Shown here: in pieces, positions 22,827-30,933 of the stretch | How the letters are laid out: each line of letters begins with the position of its first letter | Position numbering within the stretch: the stretch's first letter is position 1 | Origin: Streptomyces sp. NBC_01460 | GTDB lineage: Bacteria; Actinomycetota; Actinomycetes; Streptomycetales; Streptomycetaceae | DNA length: 64,000 nucleotides | NCBI RefSeq assembly: GCF_036227405.1 | Contig: NZ_CP109473.1 | Location: 5,146,001 to 5,210,000, forward strand | Reading direction: 5' to 3' | Notes under the pieces: generated by a model | The model's database searches: none | What the model was told of the DNA's origin: nothing | What the model saw: only the letters and a program-made list of their open reading frames with translations | Program-made: the position numbers and the translations under genes

Positions 22827-24443
22827 ATGAGCGATGCCACCACCCCTGCTCAGCCCGACCCGAACGACCCCCTGGCCCTGGCCGCACTCTTCGAGGGCGG
22901 CGGGGAACCGTGGCTTCCGCTGCTGAAGCCGGTCATCGAGTCCCGTGCGGACGCGGCCGAGTTCATCGGTCCGGGCCGCGGAGCGGGCGTCGTCCCCGTG
23001 CGCGAGCTGACCTTCCAGGCGCTCAAGCCCAATCCGCCGCACAAGTGGAAGGTCGTCGTCTTCGGCCAGAACCCCTACCCGCGGCCGGAGAGCGCCACCG
23101 GCATCGCCATGTTCGACAACACCTTCCACGACTGGAAGGACAGCCAGTTCGGCCGGGTGGTCAGCATCCGCTGCATCATCAAGGCCGCGGCGATGTGGAA
23201 GTACGGCATACCCAAGAAGACCCCGATCGCCGACGTGCGCGCGCTCCTGAAGGAGCACGACACCGTCCAGCCGCCGGAGTGGTTCCAGGCGATGCTCACC
23301 CAAGGGGTGCTGCTGCTGAACGCGGCGCTCACCGCCAGTGGTGACGGCGCGATGGCGACCGACCAGCACACCAGGTTCTGGCGTCCGGCCGTCGAGCGGA
23401 TCGTCGAGGAGATCCTCAGGGCCAAGCAGAACGCCGACGACGAGGACCGCGGGGTCGTCTTCGCCTGGTGGGGGGCTCATGCGCGGAGCCTGAAGAACGT
23501 CGTCCTCCGCATCCAGAAGAAGTACCCCGACGTCGAGGTCCGGCACATCGACCACCCCAACCCCGCGGCACAGGGCGACGTCTTCTGCGAGGGCGAGCAC
23601 TTCGGGACGGTCAACGCCGCACTCGCCTCGATGGGTGCCGACGAGATCGACTGGCTGCCGAGCAAGGGGTGGAACGCGGACGACGTGGGGGCCGGCGGGG
23701 AGGGCGGGGCCCTCGCGGACCGGATGGGCGCGTTCATCGCGTCGACCATGGAGCTGCACCAGCTCTATCTGGACCGGCTGGCGAGCGTCAAGGACGAGGG
23801 TCTCGTCCTCCCCGCGATCACCGGTGTGTTCGACACCCCGCTCCTGGACTTCCGGGAGGCCGTCGGCCCGGTGGCCTCCCTGCTGGCCGGCATCGACCGT
23901 CACGTCCTGCGCTCGCACGAGTTCGGCAAGAGGCGTGTGGAGGAGACGGCCGGTGAGCTCTCCGCCGACGCCATCGCCGCCCTGCACCTCTACACCTGCG
24001 AGTCCGCGTTCTACCGGGAGATCAACGCCGTCCTGCGCTCCCCGGACCGGGACCGGGTCGTGCCCTACCTGCCCTATCTGCGGCTCCTGTTCTCGGCGGT
24101 GTCCCGACTCCCCGCCCGTACGGAGCCGTTGTGGCGCGGAGTCGCGCTCGACCTCCGGGCGCAGTACCCGCTCGGCCGGACCGTGACCTGGTGGGGCGTG
24201 TCCTCGTGCACGTCCGAGCGTGGTGTGGCACGGGCGTTCCTCGGCGGACGCGGACGGCGGACGCTCTTCGAGGTGACCCCCGTCCGGGCGGTGGGCATCC
24301 GCAGCTTCTCCGCCTTCACCGGCGAGGAGGAGTACATCCTCTCGCCGGGCACACAGCTCAGGGTGACGGACGTCAAGGCGGACAAGAGCGGCCTGTTCAC
24401 CGTGAAGCTGGAGGAGCTGGCGGAACAGACCCTCGTGTCCTGA
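22827..24443 (+). CDS. Uracil-DNA glycosylase-like domain fused to ADP-ribosyltransferase
   Basis: The protein has 538 residues from ATG 22827 (GGAG 10 nt upstream). Residues about 55-280 are a family-1 uracil-DNA glycosylase: GQNPYPRP at 80-87 (usual GQDPYHGP), VLLLNAALT with N165, VVFAWWGAHA, DHPNP with H243, and EHFGTVNAAL...EIDWLP matching the Ung C-terminus. The catalytic Asp is Asn82 and the PYH His is Pro, so base excision is probably lost or weak while DNA or uracil binding may remain. Residues about 385-530 are an arginine-type ADP-ribosyltransferase with R437 (LWRGV), the SSCTS motif at 459-463 and ExE E500/E502 (TGEEEYILSPGT), so that half looks intact. No secretion signal. Possibly a DNA-guided ADP-ribosyltransferase (inference). 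Confidence 0.8.
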   Translation: MSDATTPAQPDPNDPLALAALFEGGGEPWLPLLKPVIESRADAAEFIGPGRGAGVVPVRELTFQALKPNPPHKWKVVVFGQNPYPRPESATGIAMFDNTFHDWKDSQFGRVVSIRCIIKAAAMWKYGIPKKTPIADVRALLKEHDTVQPPEWFQAMLTQGVLLLNAALTASGDGAMATDQHTRFWRPAVERIVEEILRAKQNADDEDRGVVFAWWGAHARSLKNVVLRIQKKYPDVEVRHIDHPNPAAQGDVFCEGEHFGTVNAALASMGADEIDWLPSKGWNADDVGAGGEGGALADRMGAFIASTMELHQLYLDRLASVKDEGLVLPAITGVFDTPLLDFREAVGPVASLLAGIDRHVLRSHEFGKRRVEETAGELSADAIAALHLYTCESAFYREINAVLRSPDRDRVVPYLPYLRLLFSAVSRLPARTEPLWRGVALDLRAQYPLGRTVTWWGVSSCTSERGVARAFLGGRGRRTLFEVTPVRAVGIRSFSAFTGEEEYILSPGTQLRVTDVKADKSGLFTVKLEELAEQTLVS

Positions 24444-24460
24444 GGCACCGTGTGGTGCCT
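24443..24460. terminator. Hairpin after the UNG-ART gene
   Basis: AGGCACC (24443-24449) and GGTGCCT (24454-24460) form a perfect 7-bp stem with a GTGT loop, starting at the last base of the stop codon and lying before the convergent gene. Confidence 0.5.
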
Positions 24461-24483
24461 GCCGGGCACGGTTTCGCCCGCCC

Positions 24484-24945
24484 TCAGCCCGGCGTACCGG
24501 CCTTCGTGCCCCCGGCCTGCGCACCGGGGACGCGCAGGCCGGAAGGGCGCAGGCTCCAGACCACGTCCCGCGGCTCCGTCTCCCCCTCGTCGTCCTGGTG
24601 CCGGTCGGCGACGACGCGCCCGCACTGCACGTAGCCCGTGCCGCTGCGGGATCTCAGGTGGACCACGAGGCGTGTGCCCCGCCACTTCGGCGGGACGCCG
24701 GATTCCTCGTAGACGCGGGAGAACGTGGAGTCGTCGACCGAGTGGAGTTCGAGCCCCTCGTAACGCTTCACGAGCTGCATGGACTCGACCGCTTCGAAGA
24801 GGAGATCCAGCCGGCAGTCCTCCACGCCGTCCATGCGGGAACGGAGCAACAGGGAGGAGTGGCTCACGCCGTAGTGCCAGACGCGGAAGGTCCGGTCGAA
24901 GCGGTGGAGGAGCGTGGACGGGGCGCTGCGGGAACCACTGGTCAA
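24484..24945 (-). CDS. Hypothetical protein, 153 residues
   Basis: I do not recognise this protein. It is a single domain rich in beta-type segments (RTFRVWHYGVSHSSLLLRS, CRLDLLFEAVESMQLVKRY, TRLVVHLRSRSGTGYVQCGRV) with a Pro/Gly-rich tail and no signal or membrane segment. Reading frame, codon bias and the start of the neighbouring hairpin support a real gene. TTG 24945 is the most upstream start in the open part of the frame, and there is no clear ribosome-binding site, so the true start may be further in. It is convergent with the UNG-ADP-ribosyltransferase gene across 40 bp, which makes a partner or immunity role conceivable but unproven. Confidence 0.55.
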   Translation of the reverse strand: MTSGSRSAPSTLLHRFDRTFRVWHYGVSHSSLLLRSRMDGVEDCRLDLLFEAVESMQLVKRYEGLELHSVDDSTFSRVYEESGVPPKWRGTRLVVHLRSRSGTGYVQCGRVVADRHQDDEGETEPRDVVWSLRPSGLRVPGAQAGGTKAGTPG

Positions 24946-25336
24946 CGGAGGTGCCCTTTCTGTCGTCGGCGCGTGTGCCGTCGCAGGGGTGTGGTGCGCG
25001 GTCGGGGCGTGTTCTGCCGGTCGGACTCCGGAGGGACCGCCGCCTGCGGGCCGCCCCTCCGGTAGCCGCCGTGCGTGCGCTCGTGCGGCATGAGGGCACG
25101 GTATGCGAACGCACCAGCCGTGGGGGCCCGATGGCGTGAGCTCGTCGACGGTCCGGGACGGAGCCGGTCCCGGTGCTCGGGTCCCGAAGCTCGGCCCCCG
25201 AGCTCCGGAATCGCTGGTTCACTCGTCCGAGGGATAGCCGCGGGGCGCGGGCCCGACGCTTGAGCTTCGGGATCCGAGGGCCGGGATCCGAGGGCCGGGA
25301 GTCGAGACGTGTCCTCATCCGGGTGGGAAAAGAAGG
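24946..25336. other. Intergenic region with hairpins and short repeats
   Basis: No convincing gene in this 390-bp stretch. It contains two small perfect hairpins, CCGGGAC/GTCCCGG (25153-25159, 25167-25173) and AGCTCGG/CCGAGCT (25188-25194, 25198-25204). A doubled GGCCGGGATCCGAG-type unit lies near 25281-25310, and a doubled GGGTGGGAAA unit starting at 25321 and 25335 runs into the next gene. It presumably holds the divergent promoters of the two flanking genes; I cannot assign hexamers with confidence. Confidence 0.4.
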
Positions 25337-26527
25337 GTGGGAAAGAACCTTCCCCACCTCCCGACCCCGTCACGGTCAGAAAATATGACTCATCGTGACC
25401 GACTTGCGGCGCAGAGTCGCGACTGCTTACGGTGCCCCCAACTGAACGACCCCGGCGCGGTGTTCGAAGCACCAGGCCGGGGTCTCACCCCACGATCGAA
25501 CAGGATCGATCCCGTGGCTATCGAGCACCCTAACTCCGGCCCGTGCGCACCCGCACTCTCCCGCCCCTACGCCAAGGCCAATCCCGGCTACGGCAAGCGC
25601 TCCGCCCCGGACCAACGCCCGGCGCGCCCCGACGACTTCGCCCTGCTGCCGGAGCGCGAGCGGTACGTCGCCGGTTACGTGGACCACCTGCCCGAAGGTG
25701 CGGCCATGGACATCAAGTCGCTGGCCAGGAGCTTGCCGCTGTACGGCCAGATGGCCGTCGGCAGCGCCCTGAGAGCCCTGGGGGTGGCAGGACACCTGCG
25801 CCACGTACGGATGCCCGCCGAGGCGGGCGGAAGCCAGGTCCGCTGGATCACCCGCACCTACTGGTCCCGTACGGCCCGCGACAACGAGTGGTGGACCGCG
25901 TTCCTCACCGGCTCGGCGGGCTGTGCGCCGACCTCCGCGTCCGCCCCTGCCCCCGCTCCTCCGGCCGCCCCTGGCGTCCCTGCCCCGCCGGTGCCGCGGC
26001 AGCGCACCCAGGAGCCCGGCCCCGTGCCCGCCGAGACCTCCGGCCCCTCACCCGCGTACCTCGCCCTCGCCCGTCTCGGCCGGACCGACGCCCGCCTCGC
26101 CCTCTCCGCCGCCGACTGCTCCGCCTTGGAGGGCCTGGCCGCCGCATGGCTCGCGCGGGGCGTGGGCGAGGAGTACCTGATCCGGGCCCTGGCGGCCGGG
26201 CTCCCCGACGCCATCGGCTCCCCGGTCGGCTTCGTGCGGAAGCGGCTCCGCGACCAGATCCCGCCCAGGGTGGCCGCCGCACCGGCCCCGGAAGCGCCGG
26301 GGGCACCCGCGCCCCGCCCGATGGTCGAGTGCGTGGAGTGCGGCGCGCCCGGCCGCGTCGAGGCGCTCCCGGACGGGCTCTGCCGCTCCTGCCGGACGCC
26401 CGCCCAGGACGCGGTGACGGAAGCGGTTCCGGCAGCGGCAACAGAGGCCGCTACCGCGCCGCCGCCCGGCGGGCGTGACGTCACGGCCTACGTCGGCACC
26501 CTCCGTGAGCTTCTCAGGCTCCCCTGA
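25337..26527 (+). CDS. Winged-helix (MarR-like) DNA-binding protein with C-terminal zinc finger
   Basis: A 396-residue protein of a type common in Streptomyces, usually labelled MarR-family or hypothetical. The conserved core (about 80-175) begins PYAKANPGYGKRSAPDQRPA and contains a winged-helix-like part, MDIKSLARSLPLYGQMAVG with SALRALGVAGHLRHVR. After an Ala/Pro-rich linker comes a helical unit (LSAADCSALEGLAAAWLARG...LIRALAAGLPDAIGSPVGFVRKRL), then a four-Cys finger CVECGAPG...LCRSCR near 337-357. It probably binds DNA; target unknown. The start is uncertain: GTG 25337 and ATG 25385 are both in frame, and the conserved part begins later. Transcribed alone. Confidence 0.7.
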   Translation: MGKNLPHLPTPSRSENMTHRDRLAAQSRDCLRCPQLNDPGAVFEAPGRGLTPRSNRIDPVAIEHPNSGPCAPALSRPYAKANPGYGKRSAPDQRPARPDDFALLPERERYVAGYVDHLPEGAAMDIKSLARSLPLYGQMAVGSALRALGVAGHLRHVRMPAEAGGSQVRWITRTYWSRTARDNEWWTAFLTGSAGCAPTSASAPAPAPPAAPGVPAPPVPRQRTQEPGPVPAETSGPSPAYLALARLGRTDARLALSAADCSALEGLAAAWLARGVGEEYLIRALAAGLPDAIGSPVGFVRKRLRDQIPPRVAAAPAPEAPGAPAPRPMVECVECGAPGRVEALPDGLCRSCRTPAQDAVTEAVPAAATEAATAPPPGGRDVTAYVGTLRELLRLP

Positions 26528-26693
26528 CTCCGTGGGTGCGTGCCGCACCTTGCCCATCGCGGTGGAAAACGGCCCAGTTTACCCAGCGGCAGCATCCGTC
26601 ACACGCTGCAGCACCAGCGATTGTTCCTCTAAGCGGCTGAACTTTTGTTGATCTGTGGCCAGTTGCGGGCGTGATGGGCCTACCCTTGACTGG

Positions 26694-27917
26694 GTGAACC
26701 AGTTGAAGTCCCGTGCGCCCCACGCAGAGGCCGTCATGCCCGGCACCCTGCCCGACGACCTGCGTGCCGAGCTCATCGCCTTCCGCCGTGATCTGCACAT
26801 GCACCCTGAGCTCGGCAACCAGGAGTTCCGTACGACGGCCGCGATCAAGGCCAGGCTGGAGAAAGCCGGCCTGGAGCCGCGCGTGCTGCCCGGTGGCACG
26901 GGACTCGTCTGCGACGTGGGCGAGTGGGACGGCGTGACGCCGATGCTGGCGTTGCGGGGCGACATCGACGCGCTGCCGATCCCGGACACGAAGGTGGGGG
27001 TCTCCTACCGCTCCACCGTGCCCGACCGGGCCCACGCCTGCGGACACGACGTCCACACCAGCTGCGTCCTGGGGGCAGGGCTCGTCCTGAGCGACCTCGA
27101 CCGGCAGGGGCTGCTGCCCCGCCCGGTGCGGCTGATCTTCCAGCCCGCCGAGGAGGTGCTGCCCGGCGGCGCCGCCGACGCGGTCGCGGCCGGGGTGCTG
27201 GACGGCGTGGGGCGGATCATCGGGGTGCACTGCGACCCGAAGGTGGACGTGGGCAAGGTCGGGCTCCGGATCGGGCCGATCACCTCCGCGTGCGACCGCG
27301 TGGAGATCTCCCTCGACGGTCCCGGCGGGCACACCGCACGGCCGCACCTCACCACCGACCTGGTCACCGCCGCCGCCCGGGTCGCCACCGACGTGCCCGC
27401 GCTGCTCGCCCGCCGGGTCGACGCGCGGGCGGGGATGGCCGTCACCTGGGGCCGCCTGGAGACCGGCCACGCCCCCAATGTCATCCCGCAGCACGCCGAG
27501 CTGTCCGGGACGGTTCGCTGCCTCGATCTGGAGAGCTGGCGGCAGGCGCCCGACCTGGTGCACGCGGCGATCGACGAGGTGGCCGGAATGTACCGGGCCA
27601 AGACGGTGATCGACTACGTCCGGGGCGTGCCGCCCGTGGTGAACGAGGCGGAGACGATCGGTCTCCTCGACGCCGCGATGACCATCCGCCGCGGGTCGTA
27701 CGCGATCGAGGACACCGAACAGAGCCTGGGCGGAGAGGACTTCTCCTGGTACCTGGAGAAGATCCCAGGTGCCATGGCCAGGCTCGGTGTGCGCGCCCCG
27801 GGGGACACCCGCGGCCTCGACCTGCACCGCGGGAACTTCGACGTGGACGAGGAAGCGATCACGGTCGGAGTGGAGCTGTTCACCGCCGCCGCGTTGCTCG
27901 ACGGCAACAGTTCGTAA
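26694..27917 (+). CDS. M20-family amidohydrolase/peptidase
   Basis: A 407-residue metallohydrolase of the M20D type (aminoacylase / IAA-amino acid hydrolase-like). Motifs: FRRDLHMHPELGNQEF near 24, LRGDIDALPI near 90, ACGHDVHTSC with metal-binding His, QPAEEVLPGGAADAV, and GGEDFSWYLEKIPGAM near the end. It removes acyl or amino-acid groups from amide substrates in the cytoplasm; substrate unknown. GTG 26694 is 7 nt after a TACCCT hexamer (26681-26686), supporting a leaderless start. It lies upstream of the nucleoside transport genes but has its own promoter and no copy of their palindrome. The 166 bp before it hold no other feature. Confidence 0.88.
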   Translation: MNQLKSRAPHAEAVMPGTLPDDLRAELIAFRRDLHMHPELGNQEFRTTAAIKARLEKAGLEPRVLPGGTGLVCDVGEWDGVTPMLALRGDIDALPIPDTKVGVSYRSTVPDRAHACGHDVHTSCVLGAGLVLSDLDRQGLLPRPVRLIFQPAEEVLPGGAADAVAAGVLDGVGRIIGVHCDPKVDVGKVGLRIGPITSACDRVEISLDGPGGHTARPHLTTDLVTAAARVATDVPALLARRVDARAGMAVTWGRLETGHAPNVIPQHAELSGTVRCLDLESWRQAPDLVHAAIDEVAGMYRAKTVIDYVRGVPPVVNEAETIGLLDAAMTIRRGSYAIEDTEQSLGGEDFSWYLEKIPGAMARLGVRAPGDTRGLDLHRGNFDVDEEAITVGVELFTAAALLDGNSS

Positions 27918-27983
27918 CCGGACATGACACCTTCTGTTCGCGACGATCCGATAACGGCTTCCGTACAGGTCCTTATCTGACAT

Positions 27984-27999
27984 CTACGCGCGTTACGAT
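27984..27999 (+). promoter_or_regulatory. Nucleoside-regulon operator at the BMP lipoprotein promoter
   Basis: CTACGCGCGTTA (27984-27995) matches CTACGCGCGTAG at 10 of 12 positions and overlaps a -10 hexamer TACGAT (27994-27999). Transcription would begin near 28006, giving a leader of about 50 nt with its own ribosome-binding site. Confidence 0.6.
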
Positions 28000-28055
28000 C
28001 GCGGCGAAACCAGCGCCGGAAGAGGCGCTTCGGTCAGGTTTGAAGGAGCCTTCCC

Positions 28056-29108
28056 TTGCGCCGGATCACCAGGATTGCCACCGTGGGCGTCATGTCCGCG
28101 GCGCTCGCGCTCAGCGTCAGCGCGTGTGGCGACTCGTCGTCGGACAGCGGTACGTCGTCCGACTCCAAGGCCGACAAGACGGCCATCGCCTACGACATCG
28201 GTGGCCGCGGCGACCAGTCGTTCAACGACGCCGCCTACGCGGGGCTGGCCAAGGCCGAGGAGGACCTCGGCGTCAAGGGCACCGAGGCCGAGCCCTCCGA
28301 GGGCGAGTCGGACGCGGACAAGGTCCAGCGCCTCACCTCGCTGGCCCGCGCCGGCAACAACCCGGTGATCGGTGTCGGCTTCGCCTACGCCCCCGCCATC
28401 AAGAAGGTCGCGCCGAAGTTCCCGAAGATCACCTTCGGCATCATCGACGACTCCTCGGTGACCGGCGACAACATCGCCAACATCGTCTTCAACGAGGAGC
28501 AGGGCTCCTACCTCGCGGGTGTCGCCGCCGCCAAGGTCACCAAGACCAAGAAGGTCGGCTTCATCGGTGGTGTCGAGACCCCGCTGATCAAGAAGTTCGA
28601 GGCCGGCTTCATCCAGGGCGTCAAGGACACCGACGCCTCGGTCAACGTCCTTCCGCAGTACCTGACCCAGCCGCCGGACTTCTCGGGCTTCTCCAAGCCC
28701 GACCTCGGCAAGGCCGCCGCCCAGGGCCAGCTCGACAAGGGTGCCGACGTCGTCTACTCGGCGGCCGGTCTGGCCGGTTCCGGTGCCATCGAGGCCGTCT
28801 CCAAGGCCGGCAAGTGGAACATCGGCGTCGACTCCGACCAGTACAAGCAGGAAGGCCTCGCCGCCTACAAGGCGTCGATCCTGACCTCGGTCACCAAGGA
28901 CGTCGAGGACTCCGTCTTCAACCTGATCAAGTCCGTCCAGGACGGCAAGCCGCAGTCCGGTGAGATCCGTTACGGCCTCGACAAGGACGGCGTCGGCCTG
29001 GCCATGTCCAACCCGGCCTTCACCAAGATGACCGAGGTCATCGCGGCCGTGGACAAGGCGAAGAAGGAAATCATCGACGGCACGATCACCGTCAAGACCA
29101 CCCCGTAA
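28056..29108 (+). CDS. BMP-family nucleoside-binding lipoprotein
   Basis: A 350-residue substrate-binding protein of the BmpA/Med (PnrA) family, which deliver purine and pyrimidine nucleosides to ABC importers. A lipoprotein signal ends in LSVSAC with the modified Cys at 24. The mature part has the BMP fold signature AYDIGGRGDQSFNDAAYAG and IIDDSSVTGDNIANIVFNEE. TTG 28056 has GAAGGAG 7 nt upstream. It is the first gene of an ATPase/two-permease/cdd set and is separated from the ATPase by a strong hairpin, which usually lets the binding protein be made in excess. The promoter carries the shared palindrome. Confidence 0.93.
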   Translation: MRRITRIATVGVMSAALALSVSACGDSSSDSGTSSDSKADKTAIAYDIGGRGDQSFNDAAYAGLAKAEEDLGVKGTEAEPSEGESDADKVQRLTSLARAGNNPVIGVGFAYAPAIKKVAPKFPKITFGIIDDSSVTGDNIANIVFNEEQGSYLAGVAAAKVTKTKKVGFIGGVETPLIKKFEAGFIQGVKDTDASVNVLPQYLTQPPDFSGFSKPDLGKAAAQGQLDKGADVVYSAAGLAGSGAIEAVSKAGKWNIGVDSDQYKQEGLAAYKASILTSVTKDVEDSVFNLIKSVQDGKPQSGEIRYGLDKDGVGLAMSNPAFTKMTEVIAAVDKAKKEIIDGTITVKTTP

Positions 29109-29137
29109 CGACTCCGGTCGTCGCGCTGGTTTCCCGT

Positions 29138-29172
29138 GGGCCCGGAGTGCGCACCCTTGCCGCTCCGGGCCC
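29138..29172 (+). terminator. Intercistronic hairpin between binding protein and ATPase genes
   Basis: GGGCCCGGAG (29138-29147) and CTCCGGGCCC (29163-29172) form a perfect 10-bp stem with a 15-nt loop. It may end or stabilise the binding-protein message, since the next gene has its own promoter-like sequence. Confidence 0.6.
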
Positions 29173-29282
29173 GTGGGGTGTTCATCGAAGAAGTTGTGCC
29201 CCTCGCAGTGCCCCCGCTCGCACCGGCTCCGCACCAGGAGTTCCGGCCGTGCCTGGTGCCCGCGCTTCACGATTCGGCAGCG

Positions 29283-29294
29283 CTACGCGTGTAG
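29283..29294 (+). promoter_or_regulatory. Nucleoside-regulon operator before the ABC ATPase gene
   Basis: CTACGCGTGTAG matches the consensus at 11 of 12 positions. Its last TAG begins a TAGACA that could serve as the -10 hexamer, the same geometry as at the thymidine phosphorylase and aldolase promoters. Confidence 0.6.
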
Positions 29295-29337
29295 ACAGCC
29301 CTTTGGCGCGATAACTTCACCCCACCCCCTGCCCTCT

Positions 29338-30933
29338 GTGCCCCCGCTCCTGTCCGGCCAAGGAGAGTGCGTCATCAACGCGTCCAGCAGTCCCCCTGCC
29401 GTAGAACTGCACGGCATCACCAAGCGCTTCCCCGGCGTCGTGGCCAACCACGACATCGGCATCACCGTACGCAAGGGAACGGTCCACGCCCTCGTAGGTG
29501 AGAACGGCGCCGGAAAGTCCACCCTGATGAAGATCCTCTACGGCATGCAGAAGCCGGACGAGGGCACCATCGCCGTGGACGGCGAGCAGGTCTCGTTCGG
29601 CAACCCCGGTGACGCCATCGCGCGCGGTATCGGAATGGTCCACCAGCACTTCATGCTCGCCGACAACTTCACCGTCCTGGAGAACGTCGTCCTCGGCGGC
29701 GAGAAGCTGCACGGCATCGGATCCGCGGCGCGCAGGAAGATCAAGGAGATCTCCGACGCGTACGGCCTGGGGGTCAGGCCCGACGCGCTCGTCGAGGACC
29801 TCGGGGTCGCCGACCGCCAGCGCGTGGAGATCCTCAAGGTCCTCTACCGCGGCGCACGCATCCTCATCCTCGACGAGCCGACCGCCGTGCTCGTCCCGCA
29901 GGAGGTCGACGCGCTCTTCGCGAACCTCCGCGAGCTCAAGGCCGAGGGCCTCACCGTCATCTTCATCTCCCACAAGCTCGGCGAGGTCCTCTCCGTCGCC
30001 GACGAGATCACGGTGATCCGGCGCGGTACGACGGTGGGCACCGCCGACCCCGCGAACACCACGACCAAGCAGCTCGCCGAGCTCATGGTCGGCAGCGAGC
30101 TCCCCTCGCCGGAGACCCGCGAGTCGACGGTCACCGACGTGCCGATGCTCCGCGTCGAAGGGCTCTCCCTCGGTGTGACCGACCCGGACGGCGTCGTGCG
30201 CGACGTCCTCTCCGACGTCGGCTTCACGATCCACAAGGGCGAGGTCCTCGGTATCGCGGGCGTCGAGGGCAACGGGCAGACCGAACTGATCGAGGCGCTC
30301 GTCGGGATGCGGAGTCCGGACAGCGGCGTCATCACGCTGGACACGGACGACATCTCGTCCGCCCCCACGCGCAAGCGGCGCGAGAGCGGCATCGGATACA
30401 TCCCCGAGGACCGCCACCGGCACGGCGTCCTGCTGGACGCCCCGCTCTGGGAGAACCGCATCCTCGGCCACGTCACGGAGAAGCCCAACAGCAAGGGCTG
30501 GCTCCTGGACCCGAAGGCCGCACGCGTCGACACCGAGCGGATCGTGCGCGAGTACGACGTCCGGACCCCGGGCATCGAGGTCACCGCCGCCTCGCTCTCC
30601 GGCGGCAACCAGCAGAAGCTGATCGTCGGCCGGGAGATGAGCCACAACCCGAAACTGCTGATCGCCGCGCACCCCACCCGCGGGGTGGACGTCGGCGCGC
30701 AGGCGCAGATCTGGGACCAGATCCGCGAGGCGCGCCGCGAAGGGCTCGCCGTCCTGCTCATCTCGGCGGACCTGGACGAGCTCATCGGGCTCTCCGACAC
30801 CCTTCGCGTCATGTACCGGGGGCAGCTGGTCGCGGACGCCGACCCCGCCACCATCACACCCGAGGAACTGGGCTCGGCCATGACCGGCGCCGCCGCCGGT
30901 CACCTCGAAGCGGCACCGGAGGACGAGGCCTGA
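29338..30933 (+). CDS. Nucleoside ABC importer, duplicated ATPase
   Basis: Two ABC domains in one chain, as in RbsA-type ATPases. The first has GENGAGKST, an atypical signature around VADRQRVEIL and ILILDEPTAVL. The second has GVEGNGQTEL, SGGNQQKLIVGREM and LIAAHPTRGVDVGA. The domain begins VELHGITKRFPGVVANHDI. It powers uptake of nucleosides with the two permeases that follow by 1- and 4-bp overlaps. The start is unclear: AAGGAG (29360-29365) is perfectly placed for ATC 29374, not a standard start, while the nearest standard in-frame codon, GTG 29338, lies upstream of that AAGGAG. Starts before 29294 would precede the promoter and are unlikely. Confidence 0.88.
   Translation: MPPLLSGQGECVINASSSPPAVELHGITKRFPGVVANHDIGITVRKGTVHALVGENGAGKSTLMKILYGMQKPDEGTIAVDGEQVSFGNPGDAIARGIGMVHQHFMLADNFTVLENVVLGGEKLHGIGSAARRKIKEISDAYGLGVRPDALVEDLGVADRQRVEILKVLYRGARILILDEPTAVLVPQEVDALFANLRELKAEGLTVIFISHKLGEVLSVADEITVIRRGTTVGTADPANTTTKQLAELMVGSELPSPETRESTVTDVPMLRVEGLSLGVTDPDGVVRDVLSDVGFTIHKGEVLGIAGVEGNGQTELIEALVGMRSPDSGVITLDTDDISSAPTRKRRESGIGYIPEDRHRHGVLLDAPLWENRILGHVTEKPNSKGWLLDPKAARVDTERIVREYDVRTPGIEVTAASLSGGNQQKLIVGREMSHNPKLLIAAHPTRGVDVGAQAQIWDQIREARREGLAVLLISADLDELIGLSDTLRVMYRGQLVADADPATITPEELGSAMTGAAAGHLEAAPEDEA

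Noticed and set aside
19819..24443. A DarT/DarG-type toxin-antitoxin pair
   Set aside because: The genes are 2.3 kb apart and on opposite strands, and the transferase is of the R-S-ExE type rather than the DarT type; kept only as a tentative link.
24942..25472. A 176-codon minus-strand frame in the region between the hypothetical protein and the winged-helix gene
   Set aside because: The composition is Pro/Arg/Ser-rich with no conserved pattern, and it overlaps the next gene's 5' part.
29173..29337. An N-terminal extension of the nucleoside ATPase
   Set aside because: The extension runs through the operator and likely promoter and has no similarity to an ATPase start.
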